NCBI GenBank assembly: GCA_023525715.1
Contig: CM042012.1
Coordinates: 116,109,298-116,173,297, forward strand
Reading direction: 5' to 3'
DNA: 64,000 nt
DNA from: Cichorium intybus
Lineage: Eukaryota; Streptophyta; Magnoliopsida; Asterales; Asteraceae
A program made the translations under genes and the position numbers. Below are positions 49,686-61,028 of the stretch, in pieces; position 1 is the first letter of the stretch, and each line of letters opens with the position of its first letter. The notes beneath the pieces were generated by a model that saw only the letters and a program-made list of their open reading frames with translations, searched no databases and was not told the origin of the DNA.

Positions 49686-49815
49686 CTAGATCCCTACTCT
49701 AACAGCTCTATCGGGTTCATCGATTACTTGCTCTTCATTTGTCTTGAGTGTTACATTACAACCGGAATCATTGACCATATATACATTATCAGGAACCGAA
49801 ACAAATACGAAATAA
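49686..49815 (-). other. Possible terminal exon of a CACTA protein
   Basis: A 43-codon minus-strand frame ends at TAG 49688-49686 and encodes VPDNVYMVNDSG...EEQVIDEPDRAV. The acidic, folded-looking composition in an AT-rich setting suggests a real exon, possibly of the transposase, but I cannot assign the family. Confidence 0.3.
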
Positions 49816-50839
49816 ATTTATCATTAAGACACAGGGTAATATTATAAGAATCATTAATTTATATCTAAGTACATGTAAGTTCAAATTGTTGGTCATATTT
49901 TATTGATCACACTTAATCACAATGATAGTCAGATTATATTAGTTGCGATGACTACTAGACTGTGTTAGTTCTTTTACACATTTGGTACTAAGTTTGGTAG
50001 TCAGTTCATAAAAGTAGTTAGGTAGTTATATGGGAGAAATCAGCTTATATGTCATTGAATTGTAACTTACAAGTACCATATCACAACAGTTTATATGGGA
50101 GAAATCAGCTTATATGTCATTGAATTGACAATTGATCTTTATAAAAACGAAGTCAGACTAAATGTGAAAATACAAACAGAAAAAATATAAGAAACACCAA
50201 AAAGAACCAACTCTGCGGATCCAAAAAGCCAAAACCAAAAGAAAACAGACTCGCAACAGTTATCTTAGAATCATTTTTTTAGGTTTGAACACACTCCAAA
50301 AAAGTAATCAAAAAATAAACAGTTACAATATTGCATAAAACACAGTTTGAAGACCATCGCACAAACACCGAACTTCATGAACTTCATGCTCAGATGTATG
50401 CACATCATTTCACAGACATCTGTCTCATAAGTCCAGACATAAAATTTGCATACTCATCATTGCAAACCATTAATCCAAAGATAAAACCTCTAAGGTGCCG
50501 AACTTGTACTCAACAAAATTAAGAAACACAAATTGAAAATCAATAACTATTGAAATTCAATTGATTTTCAATTCTTATAACTCCAAAATATTAGGAATTT
50601 ATGCAGACAATCAACAAGGCATCGTATTAGACATCCACTTCATCATATAATAAACCGAGTTTTGCAATGCGTTGGTAAGCCATCCTGAGATTAGCTATAT
50701 GCACCAGTTAACCAGATGCAAAATTTACAAAATTCACATTTACAAACAAAAAGCGTTAATCATAATATGATTATGCAATTGATTTTCCACAAAAAAACCG
50801 AGATTCATAATATTGAGATGCGGAAAATCCAGATTCAGA

Positions 50840-51180
50840 AAATCGAGATGCAGTTGAGATGCAAAAGTTGAACACGAGGGTGGGATGCGATCTAGGATCT
50901 GTGGTGATGCAGAAATTCGCCGGAGAAGAAGGGCGGAGCACACACAAATCCAGATTCACAGAATAATCATCGGAGATGCAGAACAATTATGGAGGAGTTG
51001 GAAAAGCTTACCGATCGAATGCCGAGGAGTTGTAGCGGATGCGCAGCAGCCGGAGAAGAAGGGCGGAGCAATCGCCAGAGAAGAAGGGGGAGAAATCGCA
51101 GTAGCCGGAGAAGAAGGGGGAGAAATCGCAGCAGCCGGAGGAAGATGGGATGCGATCTGGGTCTGTGGTTCTCTAAGCTA
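50840..51180. other. GC-rich block with GGAGAAGAAGGG repeats
   Basis: Exon- or leader-like island. A 12-27 bp unit CCGGAGAAGAAGGGSGGAG recurs at 50920, 51050, 51080 and 51102. It may be the 5' region of an internal CACTA gene reading to the left. A direct relative of the following AT-rich stretch (51190-51370) occurs at 54940-55070. Confidence 0.35.
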
Positions 51181-51389
51181 TGAACTTAAAAGCGGGATTT
51201 TGATAATTTTATTTTCATTTTCCCGCTACTTAAAGGGGGTTTCTTTTCACCACTTGATTTTATCAAAATTTTGAAGCAAATTAATTTTTTCAATTAATTT
51301 TACTAAAAACTAAAATAAATTGAATTTTCCCTCTCAATTTGACTAAAATTTTAAAATAATTTGAATTTTTCCACTTAATTGATTTTAGA

Positions 51390-51835
51390 GATTATGACTT
51401 AGGGTTTAGGGATTATGGCCTATGACTTATATTTTAGGGCGTAGGCTTATGTGAATATAGCTTAGGGTTATGGTTATGTGTTAAGGGTTATGACTTATAA
51501 CTTATGTTTTAGGGCGAGGCTTATGGGTGTTTTAGGGCGTAGGCTTATGGGTATGGACCTTATGGCTTAGGGTTTATGGCTTGTAGCTTATGTTTCTTGG
51601 TTTATGTGTTACGTCTTCGGGTATAAACCTTATGTCTTATGGTTTATGGCTTGTAGCTTATGTGTTATGGCTTATGGGTCACACCTAAGGGCTTATGTCT
51701 TAGGACATATGGCTTGGGGCTTAGGTCTTATGCTTTTGGCTTAGGGTTAAGGGTTATGGCTAATAGCTTATGACTTAAGGCTAAAGGCTTATCTCTTATA
51801 ACTAATTAGGGTTTAGGTGGTGTTAGGTAATCTCA
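51390..51835. repeat. Degenerate TTAGGG/TTATGGC repeats, left block
   Basis: Irregular copies of GGCTTATGACTTAGGGTTTA-like units, resembling but not matching the plant telomere repeat TTTAGGG. The same type resumes at 54553. Confidence 0.75.
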
Positions 51836-51842
51836 GTGGTGG

Positions 51843-52960
51843 TGACATCGCAGCGATCGTCATGCGGTCAAAAATAAGAAATACCTAACACACTCACTTA
51901 GCACAGTGGAAGTCAGGGTCGATCCGTAGGAGTTACGTGGTCAAGTCAGGTGACAAATTACCAACTATAGTGTCACGCTATAGTCAGAGGACTTAGTTCC
52001 TAAGCTTTTGACTACTAATCCTATAAAACATAAACTGACACACTTCCAACCAAACATAAACTTAAACTAAACTCCAAACAAACCTAGTCACTTACTGAAA
52101 TCAGAAGTACATCTCTAATTCAGAAGCAAACAAAGGCTGACAATCAAACATAAACCAAGGCATAAACTAAACTAATAACTAAGGTCCAACTGAACAGTCA
52201 CTGGCTAAAGTTCAACCCACAAGGCTAACCCTAGTTGGCTACTGAAATCAGCAAAGGAATTCAGTCCAAACAAGGTCATACAAACACCCAAACACCAAAC
52301 AACAAGCACAATCCAATATCAAGCATAAAATATCGAAAAACCACAATTACTCGTAACCAAATGATTATCATAAACCAAACTCAGATCCACGAATACAAAC
52401 AGTAACCAAATGATTCAAAAACATAAACTAAAGCCTAATATCAGTGGTTGTCACTCCCAAAGATACTAGCTACTGAATTCTAACTATCTAGCTAAATGAA
52501 AATAAATTCTAAAACATAGAAATACCAAATATGAAGTTGCAGAAGCTTAATCTCAGAGTCAAGAGCCTTGAGGTCGATTTTTCACCAGGTTTTTGCTCGG
52601 GTTTTCGGCTGAAAAAACCTCTATTTATAGTTGCAAAATTCACGCAGCCACGCCGCGCATTTATGGTTTCCGCGGCGCGCGTACTAATCTCTTCCCGTTT
52701 TATCGGCATTTGAATTTGTTCCACCGCCTTAGATCCGCGTCGCGCCTTCTTGATTTCCGCGGCGCGCGTATGTATTTTCCTGATTTTGCCTTCTTCTTCA
52801 AACTTCCTCCAATTTGCACGCTTTTGGTCCCTGTTTTCATTAATTTATTCCAAACAAGTACCGGCACGAAAAGTGAGAATACCACGATATATATGATATA
52901 ATTTCACTAAGAATAGGGCTCAACAACGACTAAAATATGTAATATCACTATGCGTTGTCA
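51843..52960 (-). mobile_element. Solo LTR, Athila-like Gypsy (1,118 bp), inside the CACTA
   Basis: TGACATCGCAGCG...TGCGTTGTCA. It is homologous along its length, in reverse orientation, to the LTR at 61029-62147. Flanks are GGTGG (left) and AGTGG (right), an imperfect TSD. The minus-strand TATA (CTATAAATAG) lies near 52630-52621, with two CGCG-rich boxes on its upstream side (about 52640-52682 and 52735-52770). Confidence 0.85.
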
Positions 52961-53052
52961 AGTGGTGGGTGGTGGCAGTAGCAGTATGCAATGGCGGTAG
53001 CGGTGGTGGTGGCAGTGATGGATGTGGGTGGCGGTGGTGATAGTGGTGGCTG

Positions 53053-54548
53053 GTTGACCATAACCTATCACAACCCTATCTGGTTGACCATAACCCATCA
53101 CAACCTTTCATGGTTGACCATAACCCATCAGAACCCTTTCTGGTTGACCATAACCCATCACAACCCTACCTGGTTGACCATAACCCATCACAACCTTACA
53201 TGGTTGACCATAACCCATCACAACCCTACCTGGTTGACCATAACCCATCACAACCCTTCCTGGTTGACCATAACCCATCACAACCTTACATGGTTGACCA
53301 TAACCCATCACAACCTTACCTCGTTGACCATAACCCATCACAACCCTTCCTGGTTGACCATAACCCATCACAACCCTACCTGGTTGACCATAACCCATCA
53401 CAACCATACCTGGTTGGCCATAACCCATCACAACCATACCTGGTTGACCATAACCCATCACAACCCTACCTGGTTGACCATAACCCTTCACAACCCTACC
53501 TGGTTGACCATAACTCATCACAACCCTTCCTGGTTGACCATAACCCATCACAACCCTACCTGGTTGACCATAACCCATCACAACCTACCTAGTTGACCAT
53601 AACCCATTACAACCCTTCCTAGTTGACCATAACCCATCACAACCCTTCCTGGTTGACCATAACCCATCACAACCCTTCATGTTGACCATAACCCATCACA
53701 ACCCTTCATGGTTGACCATAACCCATCACAACCCTTCCTGGTTGACCATAACCCATCGCAACCCTACCTGGTTGACCATAACCCATCACAACCCTACCTG
53801 GTTGACCATAACCCATCACAACCTTACATGGTTGCCCATAACCCATCACAACCCTACCTGGTTAACCATAACCCATCACAACCCTACCTAGTTGACCATA
53901 ACCCATCACAACCTTACATGGTTGACCATAACCCATCACAACCCTACCTGGTTGACCATAACCCATCATAACCCTTCTTGGTTGACCATAACCCATTACA
54001 ACCCTACCTGGTTGACCAGAACCCATCACAACTATACCTAGTTGACCATAACCCATCACAACCCTATCTGGTTGACCATAACCCATCACAACCCTTCATG
54101 GTTGACCATAACCCATCACAACCCTTCCTGGTTGACCATAACTCATCACAGCCCTACTTGGTTGACCATAACCCATCACAACCCTACCTGGTTGACCATA
54201 ACCCATCACAACATTACATGGTTGACCATAACCCATCACAACCCTACCTGGTTGACCATAACCCATCACAACCGTTACTGGTTGACCATAACCCATCACA
54301 ACCCTACCTGGGTGACCATAACCCATCACAACCTACCTGGTTGACCATAACCCATTATAACCCTTCCTAGTTGACAATAACCCATCATAACCCTTACTGG
54401 TTGACCATTGCCCATCATAACCGTTCCTGGTTGACCATAACCCATCACAACCCTATCTGGTTGACCATAACCCATCACAATCTTTCATGGTTGACTATAA
54501 CCCATCACAACCCTTCCTGGTTGACCATAACCCATCACAACCCTACCT
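53053..54548. repeat. 30-bp satellite, about 50 tandem copies
   Basis: Unit begins GTTGACCATAACCCATCA and continues CAACCCTACCTG, with small variation (TACC/TTCC/TACATG). Because 30 is a multiple of three, several frames stay open on both strands; they are not genes. Nearly every unit carries TTGACC, the core of a WRKY W-box. The left edge adjoins a GGT/GGC-rich stretch (52961-53050). Confidence 0.95.
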
Positions 54549-54552
54549 GGTT

Positions 54553-54830
54553 GAGGCTTGAGGCACAAGGCTTAAGCCTCATGACTTAGGTTTTAATAAT
54601 CATGGCTTATGGTTTAAGGCTTATGACTCAGGGGTTATTGCTTATGGTTTAGTGCTTAAGGATTAGGGCTTAGTGCATAAGGATTATGGTTTAAGGGTGA
54701 GGACTACTGACTAATGATTTATAGCTTAGGCCTTGGAGCTTATGACTTATGGATAATGACTCATGGCTTAGTGCTTAAGCGTTATGATGTATAAGTTAAA
54801 GTGTAAGGCTTACAACTTAGGGCTTAAAAT
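54553..54830. repeat. Degenerate TTAGGG/TTATGGC repeats, right block
   Basis: Continues the type seen at 51390-51835 in the same orientation (GGCTTATGGTTTAAGGCTTATGACT...). The 30-bp satellite lies between the two blocks. Confidence 0.7.
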
Positions 54831-55127
54831 TAAATAATTAACTTATTAATCGATTTTATTAAAAATCATAAAATAATTAATATAATAAATAATAATAAAT
54901 ATTTATAATATGTTAAAAGCTTATATTTTTTGTTTTCTTCCATTTAATTTTACCAAAATTTGAAATAAATTGATTTCCCACTTAATTTTATTAAAAATAT
55001 GAAATAAATTGAAATTTCCCTCTTAAATTGACTAAAATTTTAAACTAAATTGAATTTCCCTCCCTCTCTCACCCTCCCTGCTTCATCTCCAAGCTGTTTT
55101 CCCGTATTTTAGTATTTATCCTACAAA

Positions 55128-55729
55128 GTGAAAACCCTAAATCTGCTCCACCATTATCGCCGTCACCGCGTTTCTCCTCCGATATCTTCAACAATGAATC
55201 CCCACGTGGTTCCATCCATGAGATTCGTCATAAATTCTATCGACGGGGGCGTAAAAGTGGAAAAGGACCCTGCCGGAGAGTCGAACAAACACATCTCTGA
55301 TGACTATAATTTCTATCGACGTGCTTTCATGACGCCCATCACAAGCCCTATCTGCTCCTTCCTCGTCGAGACACGATTTTTCACCGGTAAGAAAGAACAC
55401 CATCGCTGCAAACTACCTGTTCAAAGCACCTCCATCGTTATTGATTCCTATACAACTTAAAACATAATCTCTCTTTACTTAATAGTAAATTTAGGGATTT
55501 GGTGTTTATTTGTCGATGGGTTTTCTGAAATCCCAATTAGAATCGTGACTGTTTATGCAATGTTTATATGTCCCTTGATGGTGATTGCTCTCCTTTTTCA
55601 TGCCAGATATAAACACTACTGCCTAATCGGTGGTGGCTGTTATAACTATTGGAGTTATCAGCAATCATCATCCTCGGCTTCATATGGACCTCCGAAATCA
55701 AAAACCGAGTTCATTGTGTTAAAGGTATC

Positions 55730-55732
<3 letters not shown>
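55128..55732 (+). other. Exon-like gene fragment in the CACTA
   Basis: GC-richer sequence with a plausible start (ATG 55193-55195 region; MNPHVVPSMRFVINS...), a GTAAG donor after TTTTTCACCG near 55386, and a second exon at about 55607-55724 (after TTCATGCCAG, before GTATCG) encoding YKHYCLIGGGCYNYWSYQQ. The protein is not recognised. It may be a host gene fragment picked up by the CACTA, or an internal CACTA gene. Confidence 0.35.

Positions 55733-55768
<36 letters not shown>
55733..55768. repeat. Poly(T) run
   Basis: 36 consecutive T within the putative intron of the gene fragment. Confidence 0.95.
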
Positions 55769-56684
55769 CTGTTTATATGTTTTTCAAGTTAGGGATTAAT
55801 TATTTCACTGAATTTTGAGATTGTTGATTTAGGTCGAGATTTAGGTTTTGTAGCACTAGACACGATGTTAATTGTCTGTTATCTATGAGTCGTGGTATGA
55901 ATTTATGGGCTCAAAATTATTGTAAAATGAAGCAATTGGATCTGATAGAAAATTGATTAAGCTTTAAGCAATTGGTCTCTATAGGGCTATGTCTCACCTC
56001 CACTTGAGACAAAGGTGGGTGGAACTTTTTGTGCATAAATAAACTGTTTGTTACCATTGCTAAAAAAGTTATATTTTTCCTTTGACTACAAGAATGGTCA
56101 TGAAATTAGTTTATTACTCCCATCTCATGAACCAAGTAATTCGGCAGATAAGCATTGTAAGTATTAATTTAATGATACATAGGTGAGAAATATGTATAAG
56201 CAATGATCTCATGATATCTATGTTTTTTATTTTCTAATCAGTTTTCTTTATAATTTTAACGAAAAACTTTATGCTTGACATCTTTATGCATGGTGAAACA
56301 GATAGTGACTTTGAAGTTGGCTGTTATAATTGGTTAAAAGTACCCGGTCCCCTGTTCTGGTTGTAGCCTTTTTCTCTTCCAAATATGCCAATAGTGTAAC
56401 CTTTTCTCTTTGCTTATGAGAATATTTAGATTTTAGACCATAATGAATTAGATATCCCTCATCTATTTGTTGATCCTATTTTACAGTTAACTTGATAACA
56501 ATCACTTTGATGGGCTGGAATTCCTGCTGCATATAGAAATCTATCAGGAATAGTGAAATTGTAAGTGATAAATAAAACAGTCTCTATTTTTTCATTTCAG
56601 GTTAAATGCAAGAATAGCAACGTGATTGTTAGTTATCTAGAAAAAAAAGACCCCAAAGCAACTTTGTACATGTAAATCAGAAAG

Positions 56685-56815
56685 GTTCCCTGTGGCAGTA
56701 AATAGTTACAGTAATGGTGTTTGTGGCAGTACACTTTTAGAGAAATGGTCCATGTGGCAATAAATAGTTACAAAATGGTCCTGTGGCAGTAAATATCTAC
56801 AGAAATGGTCCAAAT
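56685..56815. repeat. Short tandem repeat around CTGTGGCAGTAAATA
   Basis: Four imperfect copies of an approximately 40-bp unit with CTGTGGCAGTAAATAGTTACA and AAATGGTCC. Confidence 0.7.
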
Positions 56816-58210
56816 GCAAACATATCTTGAGTGCTTAATAATTTAAGCTTAGAAGTAATTAAAAAGAAATTGATGATTCTTCTAGTATTACACTAGATAT
56901 TACTGACAATTTTACTCTGCATTTGTTTCAGGTTGCTGGTTCCTGATAACTTTTCTATGGTTCCTAATAACTCTCCTTTAGGAAACCAAAGATCTTCATC
57001 CAAAAGCCATGATAACAATGGTAATTACTTTTAACTCGGCTAACCAAGTAGTTTATGATTCTTTTTATGTGTCTTACCTAGTTGGTGATATTCTTACATG
57101 TTTTTATATGATATATTATGGTTAATATGATAGGGCCATTGTTTGTAAGTTGGATAAACAAGAGGAGCGCAGATATACAAAGTTCCAGATCAATCAAATT
57201 TTGTGTTTCTTCCCCAAGAAGTATTTAGTTGGATAGTTTTATGGTTTGAGTACTACAACAACATTTGTCATTAAACTTTTTAGAAGATATTTGTGTTTTA
57301 AGTATTGTGAATATTTTTAAACTAGTTTGAATTGAAGTAATGATAGTGTGTTTCCATTTTATTATCTTAATTGTCTTATTATTACTTTATGTTCCATTTA
57401 AATTAAAAAAAAAAACCGTTTCTAATTTTTTAATATAACTGAATGTAAATTTATTTGTAGTGTAATTATAACTTTTGTCTTACTTTTTTTGTTATCTAAT
57501 GTCTCTAAAATTATATTACGGTCACTTTATAACGGTTTTTCATATATTTCTAAAGCTTCACAATAGCGATAATATAAAGTTAATGCGTGTCTATTAGTGT
57601 CAAAAGATCATGCTTTTCTCAAACTTATGTGACCATAACTTAACAATAACAACGTAAAAGAACAATGATGTGTCTAATAAAAACGACTTTTCAAAAATTG
57701 CATAAATCACGTGACTAGTATTTCCTTATTGTCACTTTTACATATTATTTGTATATCATAATTAAACTTAACGACTTGGAAATATATAAGCAATGTGACA
57801 ATACAGAACGAATAGTCATGTCCATCAAAATTGTGTGTCTTGACAGATCACTAATGGCTATGGATTCAATAAGTATATATGATTGTAGTACAACTATATC
57901 CACACGCAATAATGTTTGTGTGTCTAAATGCTATAATAGGCTATACTGCCAACCAATATTTTTGTTTATACCACCAATTTTGGTCACAATGCCAAACACA
58001 ATTGTATCTGTAACTTAATTACTGTTACTTTTTAATTGTTTTCAAATGTCCATTTACATTAAACAGCCATACCTACGAGTTTTTATATGTCTGAATCATA
58101 GCATAGGTCATGATAAGTATTACAAACGTGGCCGTAACCGAATATTAATTCCATAATTTTAATAGGATGTGTGTCTATATAATAATTTATATTATGTTTC
58201 ACTAAATGGT

Positions 58211-58727
58211 GAGTCTCTATAAACTAATATTGGTCACATTAAATATATTGTCTGTATGACTAGATGCTACCAAATTGTCACTTTTTAAATTACATACATG
58301 TCACCATTTAGTAAACATGGTCATGTTCATGCTAAATAATTGTCTGCAAACATACCCAATAGTCTTAACAATCTTCTAATTGTGTGACAAATTACTAGTA
58401 TAACGCTTCATTGAATTTACTTGTATGTCACCATTCATTATATACAGTCACTACAATATTGACATTGTATGTCTCTATAAACTAGTATTGGTCACATTAG
58501 ATATATTGTCTGTATGAGTAGATGCTATCAAATTGTCACTTTTGAAATTACATACATGTCACCATTTAGTAAACATGGTCATGTTCATGGTAAATAATTG
58601 TCACCAAACATAACCCAATAGCCTCAACAATCTTCTAATTGTGTGACAAATTACTAGTATAACGCTTCATTGAATGTACTTGTATGTCACCATTCATTAT
58701 ATACAGTCACTACAATATTGAAATTGT
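58211..58727. repeat. CACTA right subterminal tandem duplication, 258-bp unit
   Basis: The block with ATTGGTCACATTA, GTCTGTATGA, ACATACATGTCACCATT and GTGTGACAAATTACTAG occurs twice, offset by 258 bp. The two copies are about 95% alike by eye. Confidence 0.85.
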
Positions 58728-58952
58728 GTGTCTACTTACGCTTTAACGCCACAATATTAGAAAATTTGACTGATTTTGGAACAAATTTGTCGACTCAATG
58801 GCCACACTTTTATGATACCGCCACATTTTTTCATGGCATACGGACACAATATTATAAAGTGACCATATGACACCTAATATCGCAAAGCCTATCGCAACAC
58901 TTTCAGTGAAAAAAAAAATTGACACCAAACGCATATGGTCACGTTTTTTCGG

Positions 58953-58981
58953 TGTCACCAATGTGCGATTTTGTACTAGTG
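58953..58981 (-). repeat. CACTA right terminal inverted repeat
   Basis: Ends ...CGATTTTGTACTAGTG, the inverse of the left end, then TSD ATC. Confidence 0.92.
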
Positions 58982-59564
58982 ATCACAGAATCATGCACAC
59001 TTTTGTAACTGTAAAATCAATAAGGATCAAGACATACCTTTTAAATCTCAGATCTGATTTTGTTAGGATGACGAGAGCCCAAAGTAGAACTCCTCTAATG
59101 TAATCGCACCCAAGACAACGATCCAGCACCCGTTGATGTAGTATATACCATTGCTTGAAGTTTTAGCACGTAATACTTAGGGTTTTGAAAGAAATCGGCC
59201 GTATACCGAGGGGTGGGAGGAGAGTGACGAAAATTAGGGTTTTGGTAGGCTTACAACTAAGATTTAGGGGTTGTATTTATAGTGCTCCTCATCCTTATCC
59301 CCTCCTTTGTGGATATTTCACTTTAGTCCTTTATCCTTATTAAGTTTCTAATTAATATACCTTTACTTTGGTATATTAATAAACTTAACCATTAAGTTTC
59401 TAATTAATATACCTTTACTTTGGTATATTAATAAACTTAACCCCTGAAGTTTATTTTCGATCTCTTTTAGCTAAATCGTCTCTTGCGTGTAACCCAAAAG
59501 GACCCTACTATTTATAATAATATTACCAACTTGTTATAACGATGGGCATATAACCAACAGAGTA

Positions 59565-60829
59565 CCCTCTGTGTTCGGAGTTGTCCTCCTTCACCATGAA
59601 GCATCAACCATGCGTTGGTTTCCTAACTTCATCATCCTCCGAATCCGTTGACCCAACTTCAACGGCACCATCCTCGTCATCCTTTTGCACCACAAAAGCT
59701 GCCTTTTCATTTGAAGCATTGTCCCTTTTCAGGTATGCAATTTTCTTGGCATAATATGATTCGTCTTTGACTTGTTCCTTCTTTTCATTTTGTTTCCAAA
59801 GCAAACAGTCTTTGACAAAGTGGTTCTTGCCCTTGCAGTAGTGGCAATCATAGCCCGAATCACCAACCAGCTTCTTTTCCTCTTCAGACTTGTACTTCTT
59901 AAAACCATCCTCTTTGGGCTTCTCGGAACTGATGTTTCCTTGTTTGCCACAATTTCTAAATTTTGAGAAGTTCTTCTTGAAAAACTTGTTAGGATTGGAA
60001 ACCATGAGAGCTTTGTCTTCTCTTGTGAGCTTCTCATCAGAAATATCTGATTCCGAATCGTCTTTGGTGGCATTCTTTCCCTTCACAACAAGAGCAAGGG
60101 AACCTAAGCTTGAGGTGGCTTTAGCTTATGAAGTAATCTCCTTCTCGTGAGATTTAAGATACCCATCACTTTTGCCAGATTATACGACTTCAACTGCTCG
60201 TGAGCTTTGATGGTTAATACAATAGCTTTCCACTCGGGTCGGAGACTATTTAAGAATGTGACTTTTTGCTCAATCACAGTACGAGCAATTTCATACTTAA
60301 GCAACCTGCTCAGGAGATGATTATATCAATTGAAGGTCTGAGGCAAGGTTTCATTGGAAGCTTGAATAAAGGATCCAAACTCAGAAAGTAGAGTAGTTTG
60401 GACTGAATGCTCAAGATCAGTGTCTCCAGAATAAAGCTCTTGTAACCTATCCCAAATCTTCTTTGCAGTTTCACATGAACTGACTAGTCTAAAGGTGTCA
60501 GGAGGAAGTGCAAACCTGATGATTCTGAAGGCTTTTATGTTGCACATCAACTTGTTCTTTTCATCCAGAGGAATATCTTTGTGAGCGACGAGAAGTTCGT
60601 TGTATTCTTTTAGGGTTTTGATAACCTTTCTTGAAGTAGTATGAGCAAACATCTCTACAGTAATAGCATGCCAGATGGTAGATCCATGTTCTTCTATTCC
60701 AAGAACATAGTCTTCAAAGTGTAAAGCCCAGACTTCATAGTCGTTTGTGAATAAAATCGGGATCCTTGTGGTAGATCCAATGCTGCTGGACAAATTGAAC
60801 GACAGTGAATGTGGATCTTCATGTGCCAT
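59565..60829 (-). pseudogene. Element 1 Gag, N-terminal part
   Basis: ATG at 60829. Copia Gag core with YEVWALHFEDYVLGIEEHG and IWDRLQELYSGD, then the CCHC knuckle CHYCKGKNHFVKDC (about 59850-59808). Stops: TGA replacing CGA at about 60328-60326, a frame break near 60130, and a further break after 59604. Gag resumes at 46083 beyond the inserted solo LTR. Confidence 0.87.
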
Positions 60830-61028
60830 TTGATCTTGTTTGAATGTGAATCAGACGTGTACAACTAGATCGAGTTAAAACGTAAAAAAAAGATCAGGAT
60901 CTGACGTCTAAAGTCGATTAAGACAATTAAGACGATTAAGAACAGATCTGTGTTCAAAATTTTATGAACTCGACAGAAGAAAGGTGTATAAATTACACAG
61001 TCTCCTACTCTGATACCAATTGTGAGTA
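60830..61028 (-). other. Element 1 leader, PBS and first 8 bp of the 5' LTR
   Basis: The minus strand reads ATTGGTATCAGAGTAGG at 61020-61004, a tRNA-Met primer site. 61021-61028 (TGTGAGTA) are the first bases of the 5' LTR, matching 11736-11743. An Athila-like element follows directly. The last five bases, GAGTA, would be its target duplication. Confidence 0.85.

Larger units (their letters stand above)
46157..58981. mobile_element. CACTA (En/Spm-type) transposon, 12.8 kb with insertions
   Basis: The termini read CACTAGTACAAAATCGCACA inward from both ends (TIRs about 29 bp with one mismatch) and are flanked by the 3-bp TSD ATC (46154-46156, 58982-58984). Both are diagnostic of CACTA elements. 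Two solo LTRs account for about 2.7 kb. Subterminal regions at both ends hold repeats rich in GTGTGAC/GGTCAC motifs, the usual binding region of the element's own protein. I find no complete transposase. AT-rich interior at 49031-49685, 49816-50840 and 55769-58210 shows no gene I can name. Confidence 0.9.
46089..59559 (-). mobile_element. Solo LTR of another Copia-type element, split by a CACTA
   Basis: TGTTAGAATACG...ATAACCAACA flanked by TSD GAGTA (46084-46088, 59560-59564) inside Element 1 gag. Without the CACTA the LTR is about 640 bp (46089-46156 plus 58985-59559). A minus-strand TATA (CTATAAATA) lies at 59282-59274. A 52-bp AT-rich unit is duplicated in tandem at about 59338-59441. Confidence 0.8.
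11736..61028 (-). mobile_element. Element 1: Sirevirus-like Copia retrotransposon, split by nested insertions
   Basis: An old minus-strand Copia element. The 3' LTR starts TGTGAGTACAG at 11736. The same 8 bases (TGTGAGTA) reappear at 61021-61028 next to the primer site, where an Athila-like element interrupts the 5' LTR. Removing the four internal insertions, each with a matching 5-bp target duplication (GAGAT, ATTTT, TTACG, GAGTA), leaves about 13.0 kb, close to the 12.6 kb of the related Element 2. Order on the minus strand: LTR, PBS, gag with CCHC knuckle, protease, integrase, RT, RNase H, antisense Agenet gene, accessory ORF, polypurine tract, LTR. All frames carry stops or frameshifts. 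Confidence 0.85.

Noticed and set aside
53053..54548. CRISPR-like array
   Set aside because: The repeats are contiguous without unique spacers, and the sequence is a plant nuclear transposon.
52991..54589. Long open frames on both strands through the 30-bp satellite (up to about 200 codons)
   Set aside because: A 30-bp unit without stops stays open in several frames by arithmetic. There is no start context, no family similarity and the products are decapeptide repeats.
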